DNA from: Planctomycetota bacterium
GTDB lineage: Bacteria; Planctomycetota; UBA1135; UBA2386
Length of the DNA: 12,627 bases
Reading direction: 5' to 3'
Assembly (NCBI GenBank): GCA_003235605.1
Contig: QJVU01000515.1
Coordinates: forward strand, 1 to 12,627
The position numbers and the translations under genes are program-made. Every line of letters begins with the position of its first letter. Positions within the stretch are counted from its first letter, which is position 1. The notes below the pieces were generated by a model. It had not been told where the DNA came from and ran no database searches. It saw only the letters and a program-made list of their open reading frames with translations. This document shows positions 5,930 through 12,627 of the stretch, in pieces.

Positions 5930-8900
5930 CTATTGATCCCGCGGCGGCGGGAAGTGCTCGTTGCCCTTGTACTCGTCGCCCATACCGAAGTTCTGCACCC
6001 ATAGCCGGCCGGTGTTGCCGACGGCAAACTCGGTGTGGCCAGGCATCAGGATGTTGCGGTGGTGGCCAGAGGAGTGCAACCACCTGCGGTGGGCGTCGGC
6101 GGCAGACGGCGTGGTGGCCAGATTCTCGCTGACACCTGACGTGTAGCCCGCGAGCGCCATGCGCTGGTAGGGTGTCCTGCGCTCGGGGTTGGGCGAGAAG
6201 TGGCCGAAGTAGCCGAGAGCTCCCATCTCCACTGCGTGGCCGCGGGCTGCCTTGTGGATCTTCGGATTCACGGCAAGGATGCTGCGTCCCATCATGCGGC
6301 GGTAGCCGTTGGTGATGGTGACCTGGGAATGTTCACCCTCCGAGAGAATCTCCTCGGCCAGGGTCTCGTTCAGCATCTCAATGCGCATCTCCAGGAGGAA
6401 CCGCTGCAACTCCTTGGGGTCTTTGCAGAAGTTGTTGGGTGTCAGCTCCTTGACCGGCGGAAGAGTCTCTATCCAGGCAATCTCCTGCATCTCGGCGCCC
6501 ACTGGCTCGTCGAGCCGGGACAACGAGCCGTTGACCCAGCGCAGGAACTCGATGCCTCGTCGCAGCGCCTGGGGCACCACCGCCTTGGTCTTGTCTTGAA
6601 GCCAGATCTTCTGCACCGCGGCAACGCGCTTGTCGACTTCCTTCTGCACCTTCCAGTACTCCGATGCCTTCTCACCGCTCACCGCCGGAGGTCGGTAGGG
6701 ATAGAAGTACTTCTCCAGGTCGAAGATCAGGACCAGCGCGTCGGCTCGAGCCTTGTCCAGCCGCTCCCGGGCAGCCGCCACCTTGGCATAGCCCTTCAGG
6801 AACGGGCTCTTCCGAATGGTCTCGATGAGCTTGCGCTGCTGGGCCCGGAGCGCCAGGGCAGCCGCGTCGTTGGCGTCGCCACCACCAGTCAGGAGCTCGG
6901 CCAGCGTCTTGTCACGGGCCTGCTTGTCGCGGTTGTGCAGCTGTTCGATCCGGCTCCGGAACTTCTTGGCCAGGTTCTCCACCCGCAAGAACCGGGTGGC
7001 GACGAACTTGCCGTTGACGAGCGAATAGCCCTCGGCACCCACGTGCTCGTGGCGACCACGGCTGATGACGCCGTCGACCTGCGCCTTGAGACCGGCGTTC
7101 TTCTGGACCAGTCGGGCAAGAAGCTGCTCCGCGCCCTCTGAGTCACCACCGCGGTAGCGCAGCACCGCCAAACCCAGGAACCCATCGGCCGGCATGTCCA
7201 AGGCCGCGAGGATCTTGGCTGCCTGGTCCGCCCCCAGTGCGAACCACCCAACCTTGACCGTATCCTTGGAAGTGCCACAGACCAGGAGATGGCCCTCCAT
7301 GCCCGAGACGGGCAGGATGCGATCCTCGGATGCCGCCAAGGCCACCTGCAGTCCGAGCTCCGGCTTGATCCGGGCCCCCACCTGCTTGGACATCTCCACG
7401 ACCAGCTCGAGGTCCGCCGCCCGGTCCGCCAACCCAGCGGCAAGCTGCGGACGCTCCTTGAGGCGAGAGATCCCGTCCCGGGCTCGTGCAAGCGCGGCGT
7501 CCAGGTCGCCAGCTTGTTCGGCGGCTTCCATCCGGTGAACCATTGCCCGGAACAGGGCGGAGTGGTCTGCCTCGGTCATCGCCGCGGCAGCCACCGGGTT
7601 GCGCCTCCGGATCCTCGGAACCGCAGGGTCTTCGACCTCCAAGGCATTGCGGCGAGCCACGGGTTGCTCGCTCGCACTTTGCTTCGCGTTCTGCTTCGCG
7701 CCTTCCTTGGAGCTGTCCTTCGGCGATCTGGCGGGAGCCGGCTTCGGCGCCGCGGCTACATACGGCAGGCGAGGGGTGGCGGGGCCCAGCTCCAGGTCGG
7801 CCTCGAGGCCACAGAGGGAGTGGTAGACCTCCGCCAGGGGGCCGATGGTTGGGAAACGGATCACTTCCGCCCGCAGCAGCGTCACAGCCTCCGACAGCTT
7901 GCCCTGGCCGCGAAGCTGGTTGGCGCGCGCCACCAGTTGCTCCATCTCGGCTCGGGTGGCCTGTCGAACCTCGTCCAGGAGATCACGCAGCGGCGCCGCG
8001 TGCGCCACGGGAACGTCGGGCAATGCCTGCCGCAACATCTCGAGCGCGCGGGCATGTTGCTTCTCGGTGTGGAGCTTGCGCACGTCGGCGATGCGTGCGT
8101 CCAGCCACTCGGGCCGTGGGGGCACGTTGGTCCCCTGGCCGTCGGTACCTGGCCCGGTGCCCGGGCGGGTCCCACCCTCGATCGTCCCTCCTCCTTTCCT
8201 GGGACCAAGTGCCGCCAACGCAGCGCCGCGGTCCTGTTCCCGGAACTCCCTCAGGCGGCCGGCAACTATGCAGGCCGCCTCGCGCACGGCGGCGGGGTAC
8301 TTCTTGGTGTCGAGGTCCTTGAGCCAAGCCAGCTGCTCGCTCCAGGTCTTGTCCAGAACGCCCTGTCGTACCTCTTGGCGGAGGCGTGCGAACTCCTGCG
8401 CCGTCGCCTCGAGCTGGCGTCCGAGCCCGTCGACGAGCGCGCGCCTGGCCTGGTTTTGCCCCGCCCACTCTTCCCGCAGTTTCGCGAGGACCTCGCGGCC
8501 CTCGTCGAACCTGCCACCTGTGCGGGCCCTGCGAACCTGGTCGTTCTCGGTGTAGGGCACCTGCAGCGAAGCACCAGGGCTCCACTTGGACAGGAACATC
8601 GCCAGCCCCGCGGCCGCCACCACGGCGACACCCACCACCAGCTTGGAGCGGTTGGGTGCCCTCCGGCTCCGAAGCCGCGTGTGGGAGGACGACGGAGCAG
8701 TCTGCTCCAGGACGTCGCTGGCGGTGGCGGGACGGCGCAACTGTTGTCCTAGCACCAGCTGTGCCATGCCAAGCTGGATGCGGTCCCCGAGCGCGAGGTG
8801 GGCCTCGCGAACCGGCTTGCCGTTGACCTCCAGCGGCGCATCATCGGACTCGGCGCAGATCCGGTAGCTGGTCTCGCCCGCAGAGTCCTGGAATGCAACA

Positions 8901-9037
8901 ACTCTGGCATGACGTTCCAACACGCCCTCGGACTGCAACCGGATGTCGCACTCGGGAGCTCTGCCTATGGCGACGGGACGTCCCTCGAGGGGGCGGTAGA
9001 AGGAGTCCCCGCCATCCAATATCTGGAATGTGAGCAT
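5930..9037 (-). CDS. FHA-transmembrane-CAP domain protein
   Basis: This is a 1035-residue multidomain protein. An N-terminal FHA domain (about 1-100), which in known cases binds phosphothreonine, shows AIGR at 23-26, DIRL at 31-34, ERHARV at 41-46 and VNGKPV at 71-76. A basic stretch (RLRSRRAPNR, 121-130) then leads into one membrane helix at about 133-149, so FHA should be cytoplasmic and the rest outside the membrane. The middle is mostly helical and charged, with repeat-like helices near 165-275 and 310-415, a Gly-rich linker at 282-302 and a Lys/Ser/Ala-rich linker at 430-465. The C-terminus (about 907-1025) is a CAP/SCP domain: HAVEM (His934), GYFGHFSP, TPYQRM, SENLA (Glu971) and SGHHRNILM (His992/993) supply the usual cavity residues. 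Function is unknown. ATG 9037 follows AGGAG; GTG 9055 is an in-frame alternative. It lies downstream of the sigma-54 activator gene. Confidence 0.85.
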   Translation of the reverse strand: MLTFQILDGGDSFYRPLEGRPVAIGRAPECDIRLQSEGVLERHARVVAFQDSAGETSYRICAESDDAPLEVNGKPVREAHLALGDRIQLGMAQLVLGQQLRRPATASDVLEQTAPSSSHTRLRSRRAPNRSKLVVGVAVVAAAGLAMFLSKWSPGASLQVPYTENDQVRRARTGGRFDEGREVLAKLREEWAGQNQARRALVDGLGRQLEATAQEFARLRQEVRQGVLDKTWSEQLAWLKDLDTKKYPAAVREAACIVAGRLREFREQDRGAALAALGPRKGGGTIEGGTRPGTGPGTDGQGTNVPPRPEWLDARIADVRKLHTEKQHARALEMLRQALPDVPVAHAAPLRDLLDEVRQATRAEMEQLVARANQLRGQGKLSEAVTLLRAEVIRFPTIGPLAEVYHSLCGLEADLELGPATPRLPYVAAAPKPAPARSPKDSSKEGAKQNAKQSASEQPVARRNALEVEDPAVPRIRRRNPVAAAAMTEADHSALFRAMVHRMEAAEQAGDLDAALARARDGISRLKERPQLAAGLADRAADLELVVEMSKQVGARIKPELGLQVALAASEDRILPVSGMEGHLLVCGTSKDTVKVGWFALGADQAAKILAALDMPADGFLGLAVLRYRGGDSEGAEQLLARLVQKNAGLKAQVDGVISRGRHEHVGAEGYSLVNGKFVATRFLRVENLAKKFRSRIEQLHNRDKQARDKTLAELLTGGGDANDAAALALRAQQRKLIETIRKSPFLKGYAKVAAARERLDKARADALVLIFDLEKYFYPYRPPAVSGEKASEYWKVQKEVDKRVAAVQKIWLQDKTKAVVPQALRRGIEFLRWVNGSLSRLDEPVGAEMQEIAWIETLPPVKELTPNNFCKDPKELQRFLLEMRIEMLNETLAEEILSEGEHSQVTITNGYRRMMGRSILAVNPKIHKAARGHAVEMGALGYFGHFSPNPERRTPYQRMALAGYTSGVSENLATTPSAADAHRRWLHSSGHHRNILMPGHTEFAVGNTGRLWVQNFGMGDEYKGNEHFPPPRDQ
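5937..5952 (+). terminator. Possible terminator hairpin after acyltransferase copy 2
   Basis: TCCCGC at 5937-5942 and GCGGGA at 5947-5952 form a perfect 6-bp GC stem with a four-base loop, 9 bases after the acyltransferase copy 2 stop. It lies in the last codons of the convergent FHA-CAP gene. No T-run follows on the plus strand, so it may only slow polymerase or may simply reflect Pro/Arg codons. Confidence 0.3.
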
Positions 9038-9067
9038 CACTCTCCTGAGGTCCACTCTCCTGAGGTC
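9038..9067 (-). repeat. 15-bp perfect tandem repeat carrying the FHA-CAP ribosome site
   Basis: CACTCTCCTGAGGTC occurs twice with no gap, at 9038-9052 and 9053-9067. Read on the minus strand, each copy is GACCTCAGGAGAGTG, so each contains a strong Shine-Dalgarno core (AGGAG) and ends in GTG. The copy next to the gene places AGGAG 4 bases before ATG 9037. Because the unit is 15 bases, the reading frame is kept and GTG 9055, GTG 9040 and ATG 9037 are all in frame. Confidence 0.85.
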
Positions 9068-9123
9068 TGGTGCTTGATGAGGCGAGCCGGGTCTCGAAGC
9101 CTCAACTCTACGTAGTGGTCGCG

Positions 9124-9141
9124 CCAGGGCAAAGCCCCTGG
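9124..9141 (-). terminator. Hairpin between sigma-54 activator and FHA-CAP genes
   Basis: CCAGGG at 9124-9129 and CCCTGG at 9136-9141 form a perfect 6-bp stem around a six-base loop, 20 bases after the activator stop. It could partly terminate transcription or protect the mRNA end, setting different levels for the two genes. There is no T-run, so intrinsic termination is not assured. Confidence 0.35.
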
Positions 9142-9160
9142 GTCACCGGAAGCCCCTCGG

Positions 9161-10093
9161 CTACCCGGAGTGGTCCGCGGAAGGGTCGGAACGGAGGTCC
9201 GGAGACAGGTCCTTGGCCTCGATGACCTCGGTCTCCACCAGGGCTGCAGCCCGCTGTATTTCGTTCTGAAGCTGGCGAACGTTGCCCGGCCAGCGGGCCG
9301 CGGCGATCACCTTCTCCGCCCCGGGTGAAAGCGTGCGGCGACGACCGTCCCGGCGGCAGGCCTCGCCCAGCAGGTGCCGGGCCAAGAGCAGGATGTCCGG
9401 GCCCCGATCCCGCAGCGGGGGCAGACGCACCTGCAGCACGTCGAGGCGGTAGTAGAGGTCCTCCCGAAAGCGACCCTCCGACACCATGGTCTCCAGGTCC
9501 TGGTTGGTGGCGGCGATCACCCGCACGTCGACGCGCCGGACCTTGTTGCCCCCGACGGGTCGCACCTCGCCCTCCTGCAGCACTCGCAGCAACTTGGCCT
9601 GCATGGCCAGGGCCATGTCGCCGATCTCGTCCAGGAACAGGGTTCCCTTGTCGGCAGCCACGAAGTGGCCAGGGTGGTCCCGTACGGCGCCGGTGAAGGC
9701 GCCACGGACGTGGCCGAACAGCACCGACTCCAACAGCGTCTCGGGAATGGCCGCGCAGTTCTCGCTCACGAAGGGCTTGCCGGCGCGAGGGCTCAACTCG
9801 TGGATCGCGCGGGCGACGAGGTCCTTGCCTGTGCCGCTCTCGCCACGCACCAGCACCGGCACCGACACCATCGCGAATCGTCTGCACAAGGCTTGGACAG
9901 CCCGCATGGCAGGACACTCGCCGATCATGCCATGAAAGCTGGCGTTTCCATGGGGGAGGGCCTCTGCGGCCTGGGCCCTCTGCGTTTCCTGCACCAACCC
10001 TTGCATCGCGGGTAGGAGGGTGGAGTCGTCCAGAGCGCGCGCCGCGTCGAGCAGCCCCTTCAGCCGAGACAGGATGTCTTCGCGTTCGCTCAA
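9161..10093 (-). CDS. Sigma-54 activator AAA+ ATPase without DNA-binding domain
   Basis: This 310-residue protein is almost only the central AAA+ domain of sigma-54 enhancer-binding proteins, which remodel the sigma-54 RNA polymerase closed complex using ATP. All working parts are visible: Walker A GESGTGKD (84-91), the sigma-54-contacting GAFTGA loop (131-136), Walker B TLFLDEIGD (151-159), sensor I AATN (194-197), the arginine-finger segment FREDLYYRL (209-217) and sensor II WPGNVRQLQN (268-277). The first 50 residues are a short, probably helical region with no recognisable receiver, GAF or FHA domain. The C-terminus stops about 30 residues after sensor II, so the usual Fis-type HTH is missing; the 100 bases after the stop show no HTH remnant in any frame. 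The start is TTG 10093, overlapping the helicase stop in TTGA, with GGGGGAGGG five bases upstream. The downstream FHA-CAP gene may supply its signal input; that is inference. Confidence 0.88.
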   Translation of the reverse strand: MSEREDILSRLKGLLDAARALDDSTLLPAMQGLVQETQRAQAAEALPHGNASFHGMIGECPAMRAVQALCRRFAMVSVPVLVRGESGTGKDLVARAIHELSPRAGKPFVSENCAAIPETLLESVLFGHVRGAFTGAVRDHPGHFVAADKGTLFLDEIGDMALAMQAKLLRVLQEGEVRPVGGNKVRRVDVRVIAATNQDLETMVSEGRFREDLYYRLDVLQVRLPPLRDRGPDILLLARHLLGEACRRDGRRRTLSPGAEKVIAAARWPGNVRQLQNEIQRAAALVETEVIEAKDLSPDLRSDPSADHSG

Positions 10094-12294
10094 AGGAGCC
10101 CTCCCCCGGGAACTACCTGGAGCTGATCGTGGTCGGCGAGCAGAGTGCGCCTGCTGCCGTCACCAAACCACACCACCACCCGCATCCGCGACCCTTTGCC
10201 CACGATCCGGAGAACCTCGCCGGAACCGAACATCGGATGGACTACCCTCGCACCCGGATGAAGCGCTGACCGTTCGTCGTCGCGTATGTCGAACTCGGGC
10301 TCATCCTGGGCGCCGGATTCTTCCAGGAACTCCCGCCACAGTTCGTCCTTGCGATCGATGCAGTCCTTGGGAATCTCCTCCAGGAACCGCGACGGTATCT
10401 GGGAGGAGAACTGCCCCTGGAACAGGCGCTCCCGGACATGGCTCAGGAACACCGAGCGTCGTGACCTCGTGAGCGCCACGTACATGAGGCGCCTCTCCTC
10501 TTCGAGGTCCCTGGGCAACTCGATGGAGCGCATGTGTGGGAACAGGCCCTCCTCCAGACCGATGACAAAGACGTGGTCGAACTCCAGTCCCTTTGCCGAG
10601 TGCACTGTCATGAGGGAGACCCGCGGACCGAGCTCCTCGCGGTCAGCCGATGTCAGCAGGCTCACGTGCTGCAGGTAGCCAGCGAGACCATGGTCATGGG
10701 ACTGCTCGAAGGAGATCGTGTCGTTGAGAAGCTCCTGGATGTTCTCCTCGCGGGTGACGTCACTCGGGTCGCCCAGGTTGGTGGCATGGTCGACGTAGTC
10801 GGTGGCCTCCAGCACACGGGTCAGAGCCTCGGACGCCAGCAGCCCCGAGGCCAGGGTCTCCGAAGCCCCGGACACCGGGGATGACGCGCTCATCAGCCCA
10901 TCGAAGAGACACGCCAGCGCATCCAAGCCTCGGCGGGGCTTGCCCGCGAATTCCCGGCGGACTTCCTCGTCGCGGACCGCCTCCACCAGCGACATCTCCC
11001 GGTCCGTTGCCAGTTGCCGGAGTTTCGCCTTCGTCGTCTTTCCGATCCCTCGAGGCGGAACGTTGAGGATGCGGTCCATGCTGAGGTCGTCCAGGGGATT
11101 CACCACCACCTTCAGGTAGGCGACCAGGTCTTTTATTTCGCGGCGCTCGAAGAACGACAAGCCGCCAACGATCTTGTAGGCGATCCCTCCGCGGCGAAAG
11201 GCCTCTTCCAGCGCACGACTCAGATAGTGGGCGCGATAGAAGACCGCGATTTCTTCAGGGTCCGCGCCCTCGGACAACAGCTCGAGTACCCGCTCGGCCA
11301 CCTCCATGGCCTCCTCCCCACCATCGCCGAGGCGCTTGCAGGAGAGCTTCTGGCCGAAGTCTCCATCGGTGCGCAGCACCTTCTCCATGCGCTCCTTGTT
11401 GTGCTCGATCACGCCCTGGGCCGCCTCGAGGATGCAGCCGGTGGAACGGTAGTTGGTCTCGAGGCGGATGACGGTGGTGTCCGGAAAGTCGTTCTGGAAG
11501 TCCAGGATGTTGCGCAGCTCGGCGCCGCGGAACCGGTAGATGGACTGGTCCGGGTCCCCCACAACACAGATGTTGCCGCGGTCGCCGGCCAGGAGCCTCA
11601 GCATCCTGTACTGGACCAGGTTGGTGTCCTGGAACTCGTCCACGAGCAGCCACCGGTAACGCTCCTGGTACCGCGCCTGGATGTCGGGAAACTGCTGCAG
11701 CAGGTCGACGAAACAAAGCAGCAGATCGTCGAAGTCCATGGCCCCAAGGGAGTGAAGCCGAGCTTGGTAGGGCTCGAAGAGCACCCGGACGACGCGATCC
11801 ACCTCACTGAGTCCGGCGATGAACCCCTCCGGGCGAACATCTCGGTTCTTGAGGCGGGAAATCCGCGTGCCTACCTCCGCCGGCCGCACCGTGCTGTCGG
11901 AGATCCGATGCTCGGCCATCAGCATCTTGATCAGGGTGTCCCGGTCGTAGGTGTCATAGATGGAGTAGTCGCGCGGATAGCCCAGGTGGTGGCCATCTCT
12001 GCGCAAGAACCGCGCACAGGCAGAGTGGAACGTGGAAACGTGCACGCGGCTTCCACCCATGGATTCCACTCTCGATGCCATCTCCTGGGCGGCCTTGTTG
12101 GTGAAGGTCAGCGCCAGGATCTCGGTCGGGGCGACGCCATCCTGGATCAGGCGCACGATCCTCCGGGTGATCACCCGGGTCTTTCCCGACCCGGCCCCTG
12201 CCAGAACCATGAGCGGTCTCTCGCCGTGCAGCACCGCCTGGCGTTGGGGCTCGTTCAGGTCTGTGAGTGGATCGTTCACCGGGCGGACGAGCAT
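10090..12294 (-). CDS. uvrD: UvrD/PcrA-family superfamily 1 DNA helicase
   Basis: This 734-residue 3'-5' DNA helicase acts in nucleotide excision and mismatch repair and in clearing protein blocks from DNA. It has every SF1A motif in order: Q motif LNEPQRQAV (13-21), Walker A GAGSGKT (33-39), motif Ia ALTFTNKAAQEM (61-72), Walker B VDEFQDTN (218-225), motif III GDPDQSIYRFRGAE (246-259), motif IV ETNYRS (279-284), motif V VHSAKGLEFDHVF (564-576) and motif VI RRLMYVALTRSRR (601-613). The C-terminus (about 680-730) matches the tudor-like module (GARVVHPMFGSGEVL) that binds RNA polymerase in PcrA/UvrD. Length is normal for the family (about 720-740). A Ser/Ala-rich insert at 468-488 is somewhat unusual. 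ATG 12294 is chosen because similarity begins at once after it; no good Shine-Dalgarno is visible, and GTG 12279 is possible. The name could equally be pcrA. It is the first gene of the minus-strand run to the activator. Confidence 0.93.
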   Translation of the reverse strand: MLVRPVNDPLTDLNEPQRQAVLHGERPLMVLAGAGSGKTRVITRRIVRLIQDGVAPTEILALTFTNKAAQEMASRVESMGGSRVHVSTFHSACARFLRRDGHHLGYPRDYSIYDTYDRDTLIKMLMAEHRISDSTVRPAEVGTRISRLKNRDVRPEGFIAGLSEVDRVVRVLFEPYQARLHSLGAMDFDDLLLCFVDLLQQFPDIQARYQERYRWLLVDEFQDTNLVQYRMLRLLAGDRGNICVVGDPDQSIYRFRGAELRNILDFQNDFPDTTVIRLETNYRSTGCILEAAQGVIEHNKERMEKVLRTDGDFGQKLSCKRLGDGGEEAMEVAERVLELLSEGADPEEIAVFYRAHYLSRALEEAFRRGGIAYKIVGGLSFFERREIKDLVAYLKVVVNPLDDLSMDRILNVPPRGIGKTTKAKLRQLATDREMSLVEAVRDEEVRREFAGKPRRGLDALACLFDGLMSASSPVSGASETLASGLLASEALTRVLEATDYVDHATNLGDPSDVTREENIQELLNDTISFEQSHDHGLAGYLQHVSLLTSADREELGPRVSLMTVHSAKGLEFDHVFVIGLEEGLFPHMRSIELPRDLEEERRLMYVALTRSRRSVFLSHVRERLFQGQFSSQIPSRFLEEIPKDCIDRKDELWREFLEESGAQDEPEFDIRDDERSALHPGARVVHPMFGSGEVLRIVGKGSRMRVVVWFGDGSRRTLLADHDQLQVVPGGGLL
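10099..10107 (-). promoter_or_regulatory. Ribosome-binding site deciding the TTG start
   Basis: On the minus strand GGGGGAGGG lies inside the last codons of the helicase gene, five bases before TTG 10093. This strong site supports the TTG start over the next in-frame ATG about 29 codons further in. Together with the TTGA stop/start overlap it suggests that translation of the activator is coupled to that of the helicase. Confidence 0.7.
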
Positions 12295-12394
12295 AGCGCG
12301 GCAACGCGTGATGTCGGTACGCGAACCGGGCAGGGACCTGGAGGCCCCTGCCCGGCCAAGGCTCCCGGCCACCGGCCGGCAGAACGTCCGCAGC
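12295..12394. other. Intergenic region upstream of the helicase
   Basis: These 100 bases contain the strong hairpin at 12326-12355 and, next to it, a GC-rich palindromic patch (GGCC-rich, about 12366-12380). I found no convincing sigma-70 or sigma-54 promoter by eye. A helicase promoter should lie here if the hairpin ends the upstream transcript. Confidence 0.45.
12326..12355 (-). terminator. Strong hairpin between partial gene and helicase
   Basis: CCGGGCAGGG at 12326-12335 and CCCTGCCCGG at 12346-12355 form a perfect 10-bp stem with a 10-base loop. It lies 39 bases after the stop of the upstream partial gene and 32 bases before the helicase start on the same strand. That position suits a terminator separating the two units. 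No T-run follows, only TTCG, so termination may need help, or the stem may act in the helicase 5' leader. Confidence 0.5.
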
Positions 12395-12627
12395 CTACTT
12401 CGTGGTGTAGGAGAAGGCGGGGTTGTAGGTGTAGCTGGCAGTGAAACCCTGTGCCGTGGTGGCCGTCGGGCTCGAGTAGGCGTAGAGCTGCAACCTCTGG
12501 TCCGCAACTGGTGGCAGGTCTACGGGAGCAGTGGTTTGTTGATACGCTCGGGTCAGCTTGAACTGGTTCGTGACCGAGTCGAGCCAGGCAGCCTGACCAG
12601 AGATCGTGAGGTTGGCCAGCCCGTTCT
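12395..12627 (-). CDS. C-terminal end of an unidentified, probably secreted protein (partial)
   Basis: An open frame enters from the right window edge and ends at TAG 12397-12395, giving 76 complete residues; the 5' part lies outside the window. I do not recognise the family. The fragment is poor in charge and rich in Thr, Ala, Tyr, Ser and Gln, with alternating polar and aromatic residues near its end (ASYTYNPAFSYTTK), as seen in beta-rich exported or surface proteins. It contains no cysteine. Codon use is GC-rich at third positions like the neighbours (for example AAC, CTG, ACC, TAC), which supports real coding. A hairpin 39 bases downstream could end its transcript before the helicase gene. 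That it is secreted is inferred from composition only. Confidence 0.6.
   Translation of the reverse strand, partial: NGLANLTISGQAAWLDSVTNQFKLTRAYQQTTAPVDLPPVADQRLQLYAYSSPTATTAQGFTASYTYNPAFSYTTK

Noticed and set aside
7289..8752. 487-residue plus-strand open frame opposite the FHA-CAP gene
   Set aside because: It has a Gly/Arg/Leu-rich shadow composition and no motifs, while the minus strand encodes recognisable FHA and CAP domains across the same locus.
9056..9160. Possible sigma-54 promoter before the FHA-CAP gene (TGGCGCG on the minus strand)
   Set aside because: The -24-like TGGC is present, but the expected GC at the -12 position is not found at the right distance.
9056..9200. Frameshift that could have removed the HTH domain of the sigma-54 activator
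   Set aside because: All three minus-strand frames after the stop were read; none shows an HTH-like helix pattern, so the domain appears absent rather than broken.
11014..12444. 476-residue plus-strand open frame opposite the helicase
   Set aside because: It is antisense to a helicase with all SF1 motifs intact; its product looks like a reverse-complement artefact.
1..12627. tRNA, rRNA, CRISPR array, insertion sequence or attachment site
   Set aside because: No repeat-spacer pattern, transposase motif, terminal inverted repeats or cloverleaf-like sequence was seen, and genes fill nearly all the space.

Overview
The window is GC-rich (roughly two thirds G+C by eye), gene-dense bacterial chromosome with no sign of mobile DNA, RNA genes or CRISPR. 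The host must be an LPS-bearing (diderm) bacterium, because five of the nine genes belong to lipid A/LPS families. The mix of FHA and CAP domains, a sigma-54 activator ATPase, long multi-domain surface proteins and distant versions of LPS enzymes suggests a deep-branching phylum such as Planctomycetota or a myxobacterial/delta-type lineage. That placement is an inference with low confidence.

Left half (1-5927) is an LPS module built around a divergent start point. On the minus strand, lptF (2357-1260) and lptG (1234-146) encode the two permease subunits of the LPS-export ABC transporter. On the plus strand, starting only 33 bases from the lptF start, come a 500-residue protein with two tandem Kdo/WaaP-like kinase domains (2391-3893) and two tandem paralogous LpxL/HtrB-type lipid A acyltransferases (3803-4861 and 4902-5927). 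The first acyltransferase overlaps the kinase gene by 91 bases. A natural reading is that the plus-strand genes acylate and phosphorylate the lipid A/core before the Lpt machine exports it.

Right half (5930-12627) is read entirely on the minus strand, in the order: C-terminal end of an unidentified, probably secreted protein (12627-12395, cut by the window edge), a UvrD/PcrA helicase (12294-10090), a minimal sigma-54 activator ATPase lacking a DNA-binding domain (10093-9161), and a 1035-residue FHA-transmembrane-CAP protein (9037-5930). Helicase and activator overlap in TTGA and are probably translationally coupled. The activator and FHA-CAP genes are separated by 123 bases holding a hairpin and a duplicated 15-bp ribosome-binding block. 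The FHA-CAP gene converges on the second acyltransferase with 2 bases between stop codons.

The parts that look least ordinary are the tandem double kinase, the HTH-less sigma-54 activator beside a membrane FHA-CAP protein, and the tandem acyltransferase pair whose first member begins inside the kinase gene. No intergenic gap exceeds 150 bases.
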